64,000 nt of DNA. Origin: CAXTTV01 sp964247295 (GTDB lineage Bacteria > Chloroflexota > Ktedonobacteria > Ktedonobacterales > Ktedonobacteraceae). Position 1 is the first letter of the stretch; every line of letters starts with the position of its first letter. Of the stretch, positions 54,379-63,661 are shown one piece after another. The notes beneath the pieces were generated by a model that worked only from the letters and a program-made list of their open reading frames with translations, was not told the DNA's origin and made no database searches. The stretch is taken from NCBI GenBank assembly GCA_964247295.1, contig CAXTTV010000002.1, positions 9,505 through 73,504 of the forward strand, read 5' to 3'. Position numbers and translations under genes: made by a program.

Positions 54379-55665
54379 ATGGGTACGGAGTCACTTCATG
54401 AATTAGAAGGCTACTCAGCAAAGACTAAGGTAAAGGTAGAAGCATTGCCTCGGGCGATGGATCAAGAGGAACAGGGCTGGCGAAGCTGGTTGCAGATAGG
54501 GAAAGTTATTCTGCCGATATTTTTAGCTACTCATTTAGCCGTCCTGTTTGTCTCCTATTTTTCTGTCTTATCAGATATATCTGATGCTGCGCATCCCTTG
54601 CTATCAAGGCCCGCGATTGATTTTTTTAATCACTTTATGCGATGGGATAGTGGCAATTTTATTCATATTGCTCGATCTGGTTACACTTCCGATCATGGTG
54701 GGGCGGACATCACACGAACGGCTTTTTTCCCCCTCTATCCGATGCTTATTCGCTTACTGTCGTGGATACCCGGCCTGACTCCTGAAAGCAGCGCTTTGAT
54801 TATAGGCAATCTTGCCGGTTTTGGTTTGATTGTTGTATTGTACAGGCTGGCGAAAGAAGAGTTTAATGCCGGCGTGGGGTACAAAACCGTTCTGGCATTG
54901 GTCCTGTTTCCATCGGCCTTTTTTCTCATTGTTGCTTACAATGAGTCATTATTCTTATTTCTCGTGCTGCTTTATTTTTATCATCTAAGAAAAGGGAACT
55001 GGTGGCTGGCCGGAGTTTGTGGGTTATTCGCGAGCCTGACCAGATCGGCGGGCTGCTTTTTGTGTTTGCCGTTCCTTTATGAGTATCTCAGACAACACGA
55101 GTTTCGTCTAAAACGCCTTCGTCTTCGACAGATAGTGCGACCCCAGGTGCTCGCGATAAGCCTTATCCCAATTGGGACGGTCCTGTTTGCCTGTTATTGC
55201 TACTATCGCTTCAATAATTTTCTTGCGTTTCAGCAGGTTCAGCAGGGGTGGGGGCGTTGGCTAGACTATCCCTGGTTTGGTCTTTTTCAGGCCTTTAGTG
55301 TTCTGGTAAGACTCCCTTTTTTAAGCTATGGAAGCATCAGAACAATGGTGGATCTCTTACCAACTCTGCTTATTGCTACCATGCTTGTCTTAGGCTTTGT
55401 TGGCCCGTGGAGATATCCTAAAGAGAAGCTGGTGTATCCTCTATGGGGTGCGTGTATATTCCTTTTCTTTTTAACCGTTCCTTCCCATAAAATTTATTCT
55501 ATGGAGGCCCAGGGACGATTTATGTTAGAGCTTTTTCCTGCCTTTTTGATGCTAGGGAGGATTGGGCAAGCGAAGCCACAATGGAGTCTATTCTATCTTT
55601 TTCCTGCCTATGCGATGCAGGCTTTGTTTCTCGTGCAGTTTATGCTCGGACATTGGATGGTCTAG
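54379..55665 (+). CDS. GT-C mannosyltransferase, PIG-V-like, copy 2
   Basis: 428 aa, the second tandem paralogue. The soluble N-terminal tail (about 1-45) is variable. The catalytic loop reads FMRWDSGNFIHIARSGYTSDHGG, then TAFFPLYPMLIRLLSWIPG. It shares long identical stretches with copy 3 (LRKGNWWLAGVCGLFASLTRSAG and EYLRQH). About ten membrane segments. The start ATG 54379 has GGAGGG upstream; a longer frame from 54301 lacks a ribosome site. The gap to copy 1 is about 100 bp, so the three probably form one transcript. Acceptor unknown; substrate specificity may differ by the variable tail and loops. Confidence 0.85.
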   Translation: MGTESLHELEGYSAKTKVKVEALPRAMDQEEQGWRSWLQIGKVILPIFLATHLAVLFVSYFSVLSDISDAAHPLLSRPAIDFFNHFMRWDSGNFIHIARSGYTSDHGGADITRTAFFPLYPMLIRLLSWIPGLTPESSALIIGNLAGFGLIVVLYRLAKEEFNAGVGYKTVLALVLFPSAFFLIVAYNESLFLFLVLLYFYHLRKGNWWLAGVCGLFASLTRSAGCFLCLPFLYEYLRQHEFRLKRLRLRQIVRPQVLAISLIPIGTVLFACYCYYRFNNFLAFQQVQQGWGRWLDYPWFGLFQAFSVLVRLPFLSYGSIRTMVDLLPTLLIATMLVLGFVGPWRYPKEKLVYPLWGACIFLFFLTVPSHKIYSMEAQGRFMLELFPAFLMLGRIGQAKPQWSLFYLFPAYAMQALFLVQFMLGHWMV

Positions 55666-55773
55666 TCTAGATGGGTAGGAATTCCCTGGTATTTTTCTCT
55701 ATATTTATCTTTTTTGTTGCATATTCTGGTATTTACATATATACATATAAATAGGAATATTGAAAGGACTAGT

Positions 55774-57086
55774 ATGAGTATAGAGTCACTTCGTGAATTG
55801 AGTAGGTTTTCACCAAAGACTGAGATACAGGTAAGAATAGTCTCTCAGGATGTTGATATAGAAGAACGCTGGTGGTGGAAATGGTGGCAGGCAGGGAAAG
55901 TTGTGGGACCAATATTTTTAATTACGCGCTTGGTAGCGATGTTTGTCTCTTACTTTTCTATTTTATCTGTTATATCTGATGCCTCTCAACCCNNNNNNNN
56001 NNNNNNNNNNNNNNNNNNNNNNNNNNNNNNNNNNNNNNNNNNNNGTTTACGCACTTTGTTGGTTGGGATAGTCAGCACTACATTCATATTGCTCGATCCG
56101 GATATACCTCCGACCTTGGTGGACCAGATATCATACGAACGGCTTTCTTTCCCTTTTATCCGATGCTTATTCGTATTCTATCCTGGATTCCTGGCTTGAA
56201 TCCGGTGCACAGTGCTGTACTTATAGGCAATCTGGCGGCCCTGGGCTTAATGGTTGTGTTGTACAGATTGGTGACGGATGAGTTTAATGCTAACGTCGGA
56301 TATAAGACAATTTTGGCAATGGGAGCCTTTCCGGCAGCCTTTTTTTTGATAATGGCGTATAACCAATCGTTATTTTTGTTTCTGGTTGTGCTTTGTTTTT
56401 ATCATCTAAGAAAAGGGAACTGGTGGCTAGCTGGAGTTTGTGGATTATTCGCGAGCCTAACCAGATCGGCGGGCTGCTTTTTGTGTTTGCCGTTCTTTTA
56501 TGAGTATCTCAGACAGCATGATTTTCGTGTAAAAAGGATGAATCTGCGTCAGTTGATCCGGCCTCAAGTGCTCGCAATTGGCCTTATTCCAATTGGGACG
56601 TTGCTGTTTTCCTGCTATTGCTACTATCGTTTTCATGACTTTCTCGCCTTTCAGCACGTTGAAAAGGTCTGGCTGCGTTGGCTGGACTATCCCTGGCTTG
56701 GCATCTACAATGCCCTAAAGGACATAGTGACTCTCCCGTTCTTAAGCTACGGAAGTGTCAGAATAATGGTAGATCTGCTACCGACACTCTTAATGTTAGT
56801 TCTGGCTATTTTAGGATTTGTGGGCCCCTGGAAATATCCTAAAGACAAGCTGGTGTATCCACTTTTTTGCGCGTTCCTATTCCTGTTCTTCTTGAGCGCT
56901 CCCGCTCATAAGTTTTTTACAATGGAATCGCAAGGGCGCTATATGTTGGAGCTGTTTCCTGCTTTTATTGTATTGGGAAGGATTGGGCAGGCGAAGCCGC
57001 AATGGGCACTGGCTTACCTGTCTATCGCCTACGCAATGCAGGTTCTGTTTATGGCCCAGTTTATGATAGGCCACTGGATGGTCTAA
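55774..57086 (+). CDS. GT-C mannosyltransferase, PIG-V-like, copy 3 (interrupted by an assembly gap)
   Basis: The third tandem paralogue, closest to copy 2. The N-terminal part (MSIESLRELSRFSPKTE... to SDASQP) and the rest (FTHFVGWDSQHYIHIARSGYTSDLGG... to the C-terminus) are in different frames only because 52 Ns stand between them. By alignment to copy 2 the true gap should hold about nine or ten codons, so the N-run length is arbitrary. All conserved blocks are present (TAFFPFYPMLIRIL, RKGNWWLAGVCGLFASLTRSAG, QGRYMLELFPAFIVLGRIG). ATG 55774 has AAAGGA upstream. A terminator follows. I regard the gene as intact. Confidence 0.8.
55993..56044. other. Assembly gap (52 N)
   Basis: Undetermined bases inside copy 3 of the GT-C genes, at a point where copies 2 and 3 are alike. 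Repeat similarity may have caused the break. Confidence 0.98.
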
Positions 57087-57098
57087 AGTAGATTTCAA

Positions 57099-57137
57099 AA
57101 GAGCAGGAGTACCGTTGTGGTATCCCTGCTCTTTTTT
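57099..57137. terminator. Terminator between GT-C copy 3 and the acyl-CoA synthetase gene
   Basis: A long imperfect stem (AGAGCAGG... and ...CCCTGCTCT) followed by TTTTTT on the plus strand. It lies between convergent genes. Confidence 0.85.
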
Positions 57138-57145
57138 GAGAATGG

Positions 57146-58894
57146 TCAGGCAGTTTCGATATCGGCGACCTTCTGAAGACCTAACTCCTGTACCGAGGTC
57201 TCGCGCATCTTGAATTTCTGGATCTTGCCGGTGATGGTCATGGGAAACTCTTCCACAAAACGAATATAGCGGGGAACTTTGTAATGAGCGATCTGCCCCC
57301 GACAGAATTCTTTGATTTCCTCCTCAGTTGTTTGCGCGCCAGGCTTGAGTTTGACCCAGGCAACCAGCTCCTCGCCGTATTTAGGATCAGGGACGCCAAC
57401 CACTTGCACATCGCTGATCGCCGGATGGCTGTACAAAAACTCTTCAATTTCACGGGGATAGATGTTCTCACCACCCCGGATCACCATATCCTTGATACGG
57501 CCAACGATATTCACATACCCCTGGGTATCCATAGTTGAGAGGTCGCCCGTATGCATCCAACTGGAGGCGTCGATCGCGCCATCGGTGGCCTCAAGATTGT
57601 TCCAGTAGCCTTTCATGACGCTGTAGCCCCTGGTGCAAAGCTCGCCTGTCTCTCCGATCGGCAGGACCTGCCCAGTCGCGGGATCAACGATTTTGACCTC
57701 CAAATGAGGGTGGACCTGACCAACGGTGCCGACGCGTTTCTCCAACGGGGCGTCTATCCGCGTCTGGGTGCTGACTGGTGAGGTCTCGGTCATACCATAG
57801 GCGATTTCTACCTCGCGCATATGCATCTTATCTATGACCTGACGCATCACCTCAACGGGGCAGGGCGAGCCCGCCATCAGGCCGGTTCGCAGGCTTGTGA
57901 GATCAAATTTCTGGAAATCGGGGTGAGCCAGCTCGGCGATAAACATCGTGGGGACGCCATAAAGGGCCGTGCATTTTTCTTCCTGCACCGTCTCCAGCAC
58001 AGCCAGGGGATCAAAGCCCTCGGAGGGATAGAGCATTGCGGCCCCATGCGTCACGCAGCCCAGATTGCCCATGACCATCCCAAAGCAGTGGTACAAGGGA
58101 ACAGGGATGCAGAGTTTGTCCCGCTCGGTAAAGTGTTGGAGCCGGGCCACAAAATAGCCATTGTTCAGGATGTTGTGATGGCTGAGCGTCGCCCCTTTGG
58201 GGAAGCCAGTCGTGCCACTTGTGTATTGAATATTGATAGGATCGTCGAACTCTTGCTCGCGTTGGTGCTGGACCAGTTGTTCCTCACCAATAGCATCGCC
58301 AGCGGCCAGCAACTCATCCCAGGTAAACATCCCAGGAACTTTCTCCGAGCTCAGGCGGATCACTGCGCGGAGATCTGGCAGGCGTTCAATCTTTAGTTGT
58401 CCTGGGGTTGCGTGGGCGATCTCCGGGATTAGCGTCTGGATCATCTCTGTGTAGTTAGAAGATTTGAATGCAGGTGCCATCACCAACCCGCGACAGCCTG
58501 ATTGTGCCAGCACATATTCCAACTCATGCAATCTATATGAAGGATTGATATTTACTAAGATAACTCCCAGCTTACTGGTCGCGAACTGTGTGATCGTCCA
58601 CTCGGTCCGATTGGGCGACCAGATCCCGATCCGCTCGCCTTTCTGCAATCCCATCTGGAGCAATCCACGGGCGCACTGGTTTACCTGAGCGTGCAGTTCT
58701 CGATAGGTGTAGCGAAGCCCCTGCTGACGTGAGATCAACGCTGGCTGATCTGAAAAGCGGGCGACTGTCTGATCAAAAAGATCGCCGATTGTCAGGCCGA
58801 GTAGGGGAGTATCGCTGGTTCCACTGGCATAACTCCATTGGGCTTCCATTTGAGCGTTTGAGGGAGACGAAGAACTCTCTTGCATAGTAGACAT
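57146..58894 (-). CDS. Fatty acyl-CoA synthetase (AMP-binding family)
   Basis: A 582-aa adenylate-forming enzyme that activates a carboxylic acid with ATP and CoA. Motifs: P-loop [23 protein letters not shown] (A5), [11 protein letters not shown], the hinge [39 protein letters not shown], and catalytic Lys in [12 protein letters not shown] near the C-terminus. The overall type is the medium/long-chain FadD-like ACSM/ACSF2 group, not acetyl-CoA synthetase. The N-terminus before residue 30 is low-complexity (SSSSPSNAQ). Start ATG 58894. It is alone on its strand between two terminators, with no other beta-oxidation gene nearby. Confidence 0.93.
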   Translation of the reverse strand: MSTMQESSSSPSNAQMEAQWSYASGTSDTPLLGLTIGDLFDQTVARFSDQPALISRQQGLRYTYRELHAQVNQCARGLLQMGLQKGERIGIWSPNRTEWTITQFATSKLGVILVNINPSYRLHELEYVLAQSGCRGLVMAPAFKSSNYTEMIQTLIPEIAHATPGQLKIERLPDLRAVIRLSSEKVPGMFTWDELLAAGDAIGEEQLVQHQREQEFDDPINIQYTSGTTGFPKGATLSHHNILNNGYFVARLQHFTERDKLCIPVPLYHCFGMVMGNLGCVTHGAAMLYPSEGFDPLAVLETVQEEKCTALYGVPTMFIAELAHPDFQKFDLTSLRTGLMAGSPCPVEVMRQVIDKMHMREVEIAYGMTETSPVSTQTRIDAPLEKRVGTVGQVHPHLEVKIVDPATGQVLPIGETGELCTRGYSVMKGYWNNLEATDGAIDASSWMHTGDLSTMDTQGYVNIVGRIKDMVIRGGENIYPREIEEFLYSHPAISDVQVVGVPDPKYGEELVAWVKLKPGAQTTEEEIKEFCRGQIAHYKVPRYIRFVEEFPMTITGKIQKFKMRETSVQELGLQKVADIETA

Positions 58895-59242
58895 AAAAAT
58901 TTCTCCTGAAAAGGAAACACACTGTCGTAGCTAAGAGAAGATATGGGGCAAGTACGCTTGCACTCAAGCGTACTGAATATAGAAGGAAAAATCAAGAGAA
59001 GCACAGCTCTCCTGTTAAAGAGGGACGTACCGTGAGGACGATGGGCCTCTATCTATAGTGTTCGGAAGTCTGGTCTGAGGTAGCTTGTTGAGAACTATTC
59101 GAGGTGCAGCGTAGATCAAATTGTGCTATAATATCAGAGCATGAAGGTCGGAATTAACATTCTATTTGCGACATATATCTCATTCAGAGAGACTGCACTA
59201 TACACGTGTGCTTTTGGGACACGTTGTCGAGAGGATATTGAC
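58895..59242. other. Divergent intergenic region
   Basis: 348 bp. It holds the promoter of the Mrp-type gene (59124-59132) and the upstream region of the acyl-CoA synthetase gene. A plus-strand frame from ATG 59141 is in frame with Mrp but adds 34 residues without family match, so it is taken as leader. Confidence 0.5.
59124..59132 (+). promoter_or_regulatory. Extended -10 promoter of the Mrp-type gene
   Basis: TGCTATAAT is a perfect extended -10 element; the -35 is weak. Transcription would start near 59139, giving a leader of about 100 nt. Confidence 0.6.
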
Positions 59243-60280
59243 ATGGCGGATACGATTACTGCCGATATGATCATCCATGATGTGGTGAGCAAGCACCCTG
59301 AGACCGTCAAGGTGTTTCACGGCCATGGGCTACCCTGCACAGCCTGTAATGTAGGAGCGCGCGAAAGCATCTCAGGGGGAGCGCGAACCCATCGTTTTGA
59401 CGAGCAAAAGTTGACCGTCTTGGTTCAGGACTTAAACGCCGCCGTCAAGGGCGATCCCATCTCCGTTGCTCCTAAAAAAGCTCCTGTTGGGCGCGGCATT
59501 CCCTTGCAGATGTCTTCAGCCGGACCGGACCGGAAGATCAAGAACGTCATCGCGATTATGAGCGGCAAAGGTGGTGTTGGGAAGTCGCTGGTTACAGGAC
59601 TGCTGGCCGTAGCTTTGAGAAGGCAGGGGTTGAAAGTCGGCATTCTGGATGGTGATATCACCGGCCCAAGCATCGCCAAAATGTTTGGTGTCAAAGGTCA
59701 GCCCGTGAAATCGGCCAGCGGCGGGATTGAGCCTCTTGTCAGTCGGGGCGGGATCAAGGTCATCTCCATGAACATGTTTCTAGAAAAAGAGAGTGACGCC
59801 GTCGTCTGGCGTGGGCCGATGATCTCCAGCGCCATTAAACAGTTCTATAGCGACGTTGAATGGGGTCCATTGGATTATCTGCTGGTCGATCTGCCTCCCG
59901 GAACCTCGGACGCGCCGATGACCGTCCTGCAATCCTTGCCTACCGATGGTATCGTCATTGTCTCCTCGCCCCAGATGCTTGCCACAATGATCGTCATGAA
60001 GTGCGTAAACATGGTACAGCAGTTAAAGGGCATTATCGTAGGAGTCGTCGAGAACATGGCCTACTTTGAGACCCCGACCCAGCACGAGCGGTTTGAGATC
60101 TTCGGGCCCAGCAATGGGCAAGATCTTGTCGGCATGACTGGAGCCCCATTGCTGGCTCAGTTACCGATTGATCCTAAACTGGCCGAGCTCTGTGATGCTG
60201 GTCGTGTTGAAGAGTACACCACCCCGGCCTATGACGAGCTTGCCAACAACTTCACCAGCTCTCTTAAAATCAAACGCTAA
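59243..60280 (+). CDS. Mrp/NBP35-type Fe-S carrier ATPase with N-terminal DUF1858
   Basis: A 345-aa fusion. Residues 1-65 are a DUF1858 domain (ITADMIIHDVVSKHPETVKVFHGHGLPCTAC) with two Cys (Cys32, Cys35) that could hold a cluster or disulfide. The Mrp/ApbC P-loop ATPase follows: deviant Walker A MSGKGGVGKS, the switch GDITGPSIAKMFG and DYLLVDLPPGTSDAPMT. The C-terminal CxxC for Fe-S transfer found in most Mrp proteins is not visible, so the DUF1858 cysteines may replace it (inference). ATG 59243 follows GAGAGGA. The family inserts Fe-S clusters into target proteins. It is monocistronic, with a strong terminator after it. Confidence 0.9.
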   Translation: MADTITADMIIHDVVSKHPETVKVFHGHGLPCTACNVGARESISGGARTHRFDEQKLTVLVQDLNAAVKGDPISVAPKKAPVGRGIPLQMSSAGPDRKIKNVIAIMSGKGGVGKSLVTGLLAVALRRQGLKVGILDGDITGPSIAKMFGVKGQPVKSASGGIEPLVSRGGIKVISMNMFLEKESDAVVWRGPMISSAIKQFYSDVEWGPLDYLLVDLPPGTSDAPMTVLQSLPTDGIVIVSSPQMLATMIVMKCVNMVQQLKGIIVGVVENMAYFETPTQHERFEIFGPSNGQDLVGMTGAPLLAQLPIDPKLAELCDAGRVEEYTTPAYDELANNFTSSLKIKR

Positions 60281-60292
60281 AAGCAGAACGCG

Positions 60293-60326
60293 AAAAAAGA
60301 GCATCCGACAAACGGATGCTCTTTTT
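60293..60326. terminator. Bidirectional terminator between the Mrp-type gene and pheA
   Basis: A 9-bp stem GAGCATCCG/CGGATGCTC with a 5-nt loop, flanked by A and T runs on both sides, so it serves both convergent genes. Confidence 0.92.
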
Positions 60327-60337
60327 GTTGAGAGATG

Positions 60338-61195
60338 TTAGACCGTGCGTGAAAAAGATCCCAGCACTTTGCAAAACGTCGTATAACCGGCTAGATCGGC
60401 CAGAGTCGTGCGCATATTGGGATCATCGCGATGACCCTCGAAATCCAGATAAAAGACATATTCCCAGATCCGTTGACGCGAAGGGCGGGACTCCAGCTTC
60501 AACAGGTTCACCCCGTTCGCGGCCAGCACTCCCAGCGTCTTGTGAAGTGAGCCAGGTTGATGAGAGGTGGCCATCACCAGCATAGTCTTTGCTGGACCGT
60601 CCTGGCGTGGGGTCGGCTCCGGGCTGATCGCGATAAAGCGTGTGTAGTTGTCCTTAATTGTTTGAATGCTTTCGGCCAGCGTCTCCAATTCATAAAGCTT
60701 TCCGGCCCGAGCACTGGCGACTGCGGCCACACCCTCAAGTCCTTCTTCTCGGATCAGCCGGGCGCTGCCGGCGGTATCATACGTTGCCACAATCTCAACA
60801 TCCAACGCGCGTAGAAACTCATCTGACTGAGCCAGGGCTTGTGGGTGAGAGATCACACGTTTAATCCGCGAAAGATCCTGGCCTGGAAGAGAGAGCAGAC
60901 TATGGTGCACTGGATGGGCGATCTCGCCGATCACAAAAAGATCATGCTGACGCAGCAGGTCGTAGACCTCATTAATGCTCCCGGCCTGGGAATTCTCCAC
61001 TGGTACCAAGCCATAGGTAACCTCACCAGCCGCGACCGCGCGGAAGACCGCCGCGAAAGAACGGTAGGGGACCGGCTCAACTTCATCAGCACGCGACTGG
61101 AAGAATGAGAGGGTCGCCTCATGACCGAAAGCCCCCAGCTCTCCCTGAAAAGCCACAGGCAAGGTTGATGGGCGATCGTGGGCGTTTTGCTCCAT
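60338..61195 (-). CDS. pheA: Prephenate dehydratase
   Basis: A 285-aa enzyme that converts prephenate to phenylpyruvate in phenylalanine synthesis. The catalytic part starts VAFQGELGAFGHEA and includes the conserved YGLVPVENSQAGSINEVYDLL and the catalytic TRF motif (NYTRFIAIS). A C-terminal ACT domain (GSLHKTLGVLAANGVNLLKLESRPSRQRIWEYVFYLDFEGH) carries the ESRP motif for Phe feedback binding. No chorismate mutase domain, so it is the monofunctional type. ATG 61195 has GGAG six bases upstream; a 14-residue longer frame is unlikely. No attenuator or other aromatic genes nearby. Confidence 0.96.
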   Translation of the reverse strand: MEQNAHDRPSTLPVAFQGELGAFGHEATLSFFQSRADEVEPVPYRSFAAVFRAVAAGEVTYGLVPVENSQAGSINEVYDLLRQHDLFVIGEIAHPVHHSLLSLPGQDLSRIKRVISHPQALAQSDEFLRALDVEIVATYDTAGSARLIREEGLEGVAAVASARAGKLYELETLAESIQTIKDNYTRFIAISPEPTPRQDGPAKTMLVMATSHQPGSLHKTLGVLAANGVNLLKLESRPSRQRIWEYVFYLDFEGHRDDPNMRTTLADLAGYTTFCKVLGSFSRTV

Positions 61196-61264
61196 AAAAT
61201 GCTCCTTAATCAACAAACTTTGAGGTGATTGTGGCACTTTGAAGATTGTCTGTCAAGAGAGGCA

Positions 61265-61648
61265 TCACTCAGGAAAAAAGACGCGCTCGTTAGAGACCGG
61301 GTGGAGCAGATGATCAATACTCATCCAGATACTTTTCGTGTGTCGATAAAACAAAAGTGGCAGGAGGATCGGCAGAGTCAGGCCCAGAACGATAACTGCC
61401 GGAAGCGGCAGGGCCTGCGTGATCGCGAGAGGAAGGGCTACAGCCGCGAGGATCAGTTCGCTCAGCACCAGATTTACCGCCATCGCGCCTGTATAGTAAC
61501 CGGGTTCGCGTTCATAAGTAAAGTGGCAGTAGGGACAGTGTTGATAGGTTGTAATCCAGCCCTTGAAAATCTTTCCTTCCCCACAGACCGGACAACGCCA
61601 TCGTAAACCACGCCAGAGAAGGATCATCAAACGTTTCCGAAAAGTCAT
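61265..61648 (-). CDS. DUF983 family membrane protein
   Basis: A 127-aa protein of the DUF983 family. An N-terminal treble-clef-like zinc site has CPVCGEGKIF and CPYCHFTYE (four Cys), followed by PGYYTGAMAVN and two membrane segments (about 62-82 and 84-104). The family is widespread and uncharacterised. ATG 61648 has GGAG seven bases upstream and is chosen over a GTG at 61666. It sits 69 bp upstream of pheA on the same strand, but shared function is not evident. Confidence 0.88.
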   Translation of the reverse strand: MTFRKRLMILLWRGLRWRCPVCGEGKIFKGWITTYQHCPYCHFTYEREPGYYTGAMAVNLVLSELILAAVALPLAITQALPLPAVIVLGLTLPILLPLLFYRHTKSIWMSIDHLLHPVSNERVFFPE

Positions 61649-61764
61649 CGCGCAACTCCAAAGCACCAGTGCTTCTATAGAAGAGAAAATCTTTTTTTGT
61701 AATAGTCATTCCATGTATAACATGCTGCTGCCTGTTTTTCTTCCTCCAAAGATATATAATCTCA

Positions 61765-61806
61765 CAAAAAACCAGCCCGATCTTCATTGGGCTGGTTTTC
61801 TTTTTT
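61765..61806. terminator. Bidirectional terminator
   Basis: A stem of about 12 bp (AACCAGCCCGAT paired with ATTGGGCTGGTT, one G-T) with a 4-nt loop. T runs follow on both strands. It ends the small zinc-ribbon gene on the minus strand. Confidence 0.88.
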
Positions 61807-61819
61807 TATAGGGAACCGA

Positions 61820-62008
61820 TCAGGCGTTGTTGTAGTGGCCTTTATGGTAGTAGACCATGCCCTTACCGAGCACCTTCACAGGCTGAAGCTCTTTCAGCAT
61901 AATCGCCTCACCGCATTTATTGCAGATACGGTCGGTCAGATGGTTTGTCTCCTCGCGGTTCGCCAGCGAGGCGCGGGCTGTTTTTGAAAGTTCACCCTTT
62001 TTTGGCAT
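61820..62008 (-). CDS. Small zinc-ribbon-like protein
   Basis: A 62-aa basic protein, MPKKGELSKTARASLANREETNHLTD followed by RICNKCGEAIMLKELQPVKVLGKGMVYYHKGHY. CNKC plus a later His (YHKGH) could form one zinc site. The N-terminal MPKKGE motif occurs in several short basic nucleic-acid or ribosome-associated proteins, but I cannot assign a family. Start ATG 62008, with a GGGATTAAG purine stretch upstream. The terminator directly behind it and the compact, charged sequence support a real gene. Confidence 0.65.
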   Translation of the reverse strand: MPKKGELSKTARASLANREETNHLTDRICNKCGEAIMLKELQPVKVLGKGMVYYHKGHYNNA

Positions 62009-62101
62009 TGTTGCTTAATCCCTTTCGCTATCTTAGATCTCCCGCAGGAGAGAGGAAATCTACATACAGGTGCCAGTATATCACAAACGTCAGGCGAACG
62101 G

Positions 62102-63661
62102 CTAGTGCTTTTTAGGCAGTGTTGTTGGTAGTGAAGTGGTGGCCGCTGCCTGCTGTTGAGGACCCCACTTCAGCCAGAGCAGAGACTTAGCGAACTGAAC
62201 CTGCCAGACCTTCCAGGAATGGCGACCGGTCTCAACATCAAAGGTGTGAGGGATCTTGAGCTGTTTTAATTCTTCCACAAACGATTTCGCGTAATTGTAA
62301 TAGGGTTGATCCTGCGTCGCCGCCCCAATATACATTCGAAGCTTTTGTGCGCGCGCCTCCTTTTTTAGGGTATAAGTGGGGCTATTCAGTAGTTTATAGG
62401 TAGTATCTTGTCCCCAGATCGTTCCCTCTACCCGGTAGTAACCTCCTAGAGAGATAACAAAGCCGAAGCGATCAGGATGGTGGATCGCGATATTTGTGGC
62501 CCCAAAGCCACCCATCGAAAGGCCACCGATCGCCCGATAATCTGGATCGGAGATCGTGCGATACTTCTGATCTACATAGGGAACAACTTCATCAACCATA
62601 TAATCCTCAATGCGCTGCTTACCATCTCCGCTGTTTGCCCATTCAGAGGTTGCGCCACGTCGTCCATTGCCATCGGGCAGGACCAGAATGGTATCCTGAA
62701 TGCGACCTAACGTCGTTAATTCGTCTGTAGATTGATCGGCCTTACCACCTTTAAACCAATCAATGCTGGCACCGGGCGAGCCATGTAGCAGATAGATTAC
62801 AGGGTAGTGTTTGTTGCGGTTGACCGGAGAATCGTAAGTGGGCGGCAAGTAGATCCATAACGATCTTTTTTGACCATTTAAAATTGTACTGGTCAGCATA
62901 TCCTGATGAATTGTTCCTGCTATCTGCACCTTGGTATTTGTGTTGTTATCGGCGGTCCCAATTTTTCCATGATGGGGTGATGTATGAATGCCTGTGTCGG
63001 GTGTATAGACAAAAAGATCACTGGACTGAGTGCTCAGGATCAGCACACCTAGCATACAGAGCGTTCCAACCCAGGACCACACCGTTTGTGAGAGCCAGCG
63101 GGGTCGGTTTATCGCTATATAGGACAGGTGTATAGAGAGGATACGACGAGGGGCGTGGTGTTGATAAACCTCCATCGCCAGTGAGAAAAGAGGATCTAAC
63201 AGCGTCTGAGCCAGAGAGATCCCCACAGCGGAACCAATAAAGCCACAGAGCAATCCAAGTGCGCTCATCACCAGGCTTGTGTGATTTAATACATCTTGAT
63301 TTAACGTCATTGGCAGGCCAACAGCATCGCGTTGTGGGAGCATCTGTTGTCCAATAAAAGGAGAAAGATAACTGAACCAGAAAACAAATCCCGCCCCAAG
63401 AACCGCGCCCAATTTCCTCCGACCGACAAAAGCCCCGATCAGAGCAGCTCCCGCCGTCATAAGGAGAGCCGAAACAAAAAGGGCTCGTTGCTGATCGAGT
63501 CCGATATTCACAATCATACTCACCAGACTCCCAAAAACCGTATCTCCAAAAAGCCAGAAGCCGGAAAGCAGTGTTCCCAGAAAAGTGAGAAGTGGAAGTA
63601 GGAAAAGCCAGAGCCATTGATAGGTAGTCAGGCGTTTAGACAAGGGTAAGGACGATCTCAT
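62102..63661 (-). CDS. Membrane-anchored esterase (esterase D/antigen-85-like)
   Basis: About 519 aa. The N-terminal 210 residues form five or so membrane segments with no known family. The C-terminal domain (about 235-500) is an alpha/beta hydrolase of the putative esterase family PF00756: RSLWIYLPPTYDSPVNRNKHYPVIYLLHGSPGASIDWF, nucleophile Ser in GGLSMGGFGATNIA, and catalytic His in GRHSWKVW. Relatives include mycolyl-transferases and siderophore esterases, so an acyl-ester or acyl-transfer reaction at the outer face is likely. ATG 63661 has GGAG five bases upstream; a longer frame from 63772 is less likely. Confidence 0.88.
   Translation of the reverse strand: MRSSLPLSKRLTTYQWLWLFLLPLLTFLGTLLSGFWLFGDTVFGSLVSMIVNIGLDQQRALFVSALLMTAGAALIGAFVGRRKLGAVLGAGFVFWFSYLSPFIGQQMLPQRDAVGLPMTLNQDVLNHTSLVMSALGLLCGFIGSAVGISLAQTLLDPLFSLAMEVYQHHAPRRILSIHLSYIAINRPRWLSQTVWSWVGTLCMLGVLILSTQSSDLFVYTPDTGIHTSPHHGKIGTADNNTNTKVQIAGTIHQDMLTSTILNGQKRSLWIYLPPTYDSPVNRNKHYPVIYLLHGSPGASIDWFKGGKADQSTDELTTLGRIQDTILVLPDGNGRRGATSEWANSGDGKQRIEDYMVDEVVPYVDQKYRTISDPDYRAIGGLSMGGFGATNIAIHHPDRFGFVISLGGYYRVEGTIWGQDTTYKLLNSPTYTLKKEARAQKLRMYIGAATQDQPYYNYAKSFVEELKQLKIPHTFDVETGRHSWKVWQVQFAKSLLWLKWGPQQQAAATTSLPTTLPKKH

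Noticed and set aside
59141..59242. N-terminal 34-residue extension of the Mrp-type protein
   Set aside because: The promoter would start transcription at this ATG; the extension has no family match and the ATG at 59243 has a purine-rich ribosome site.
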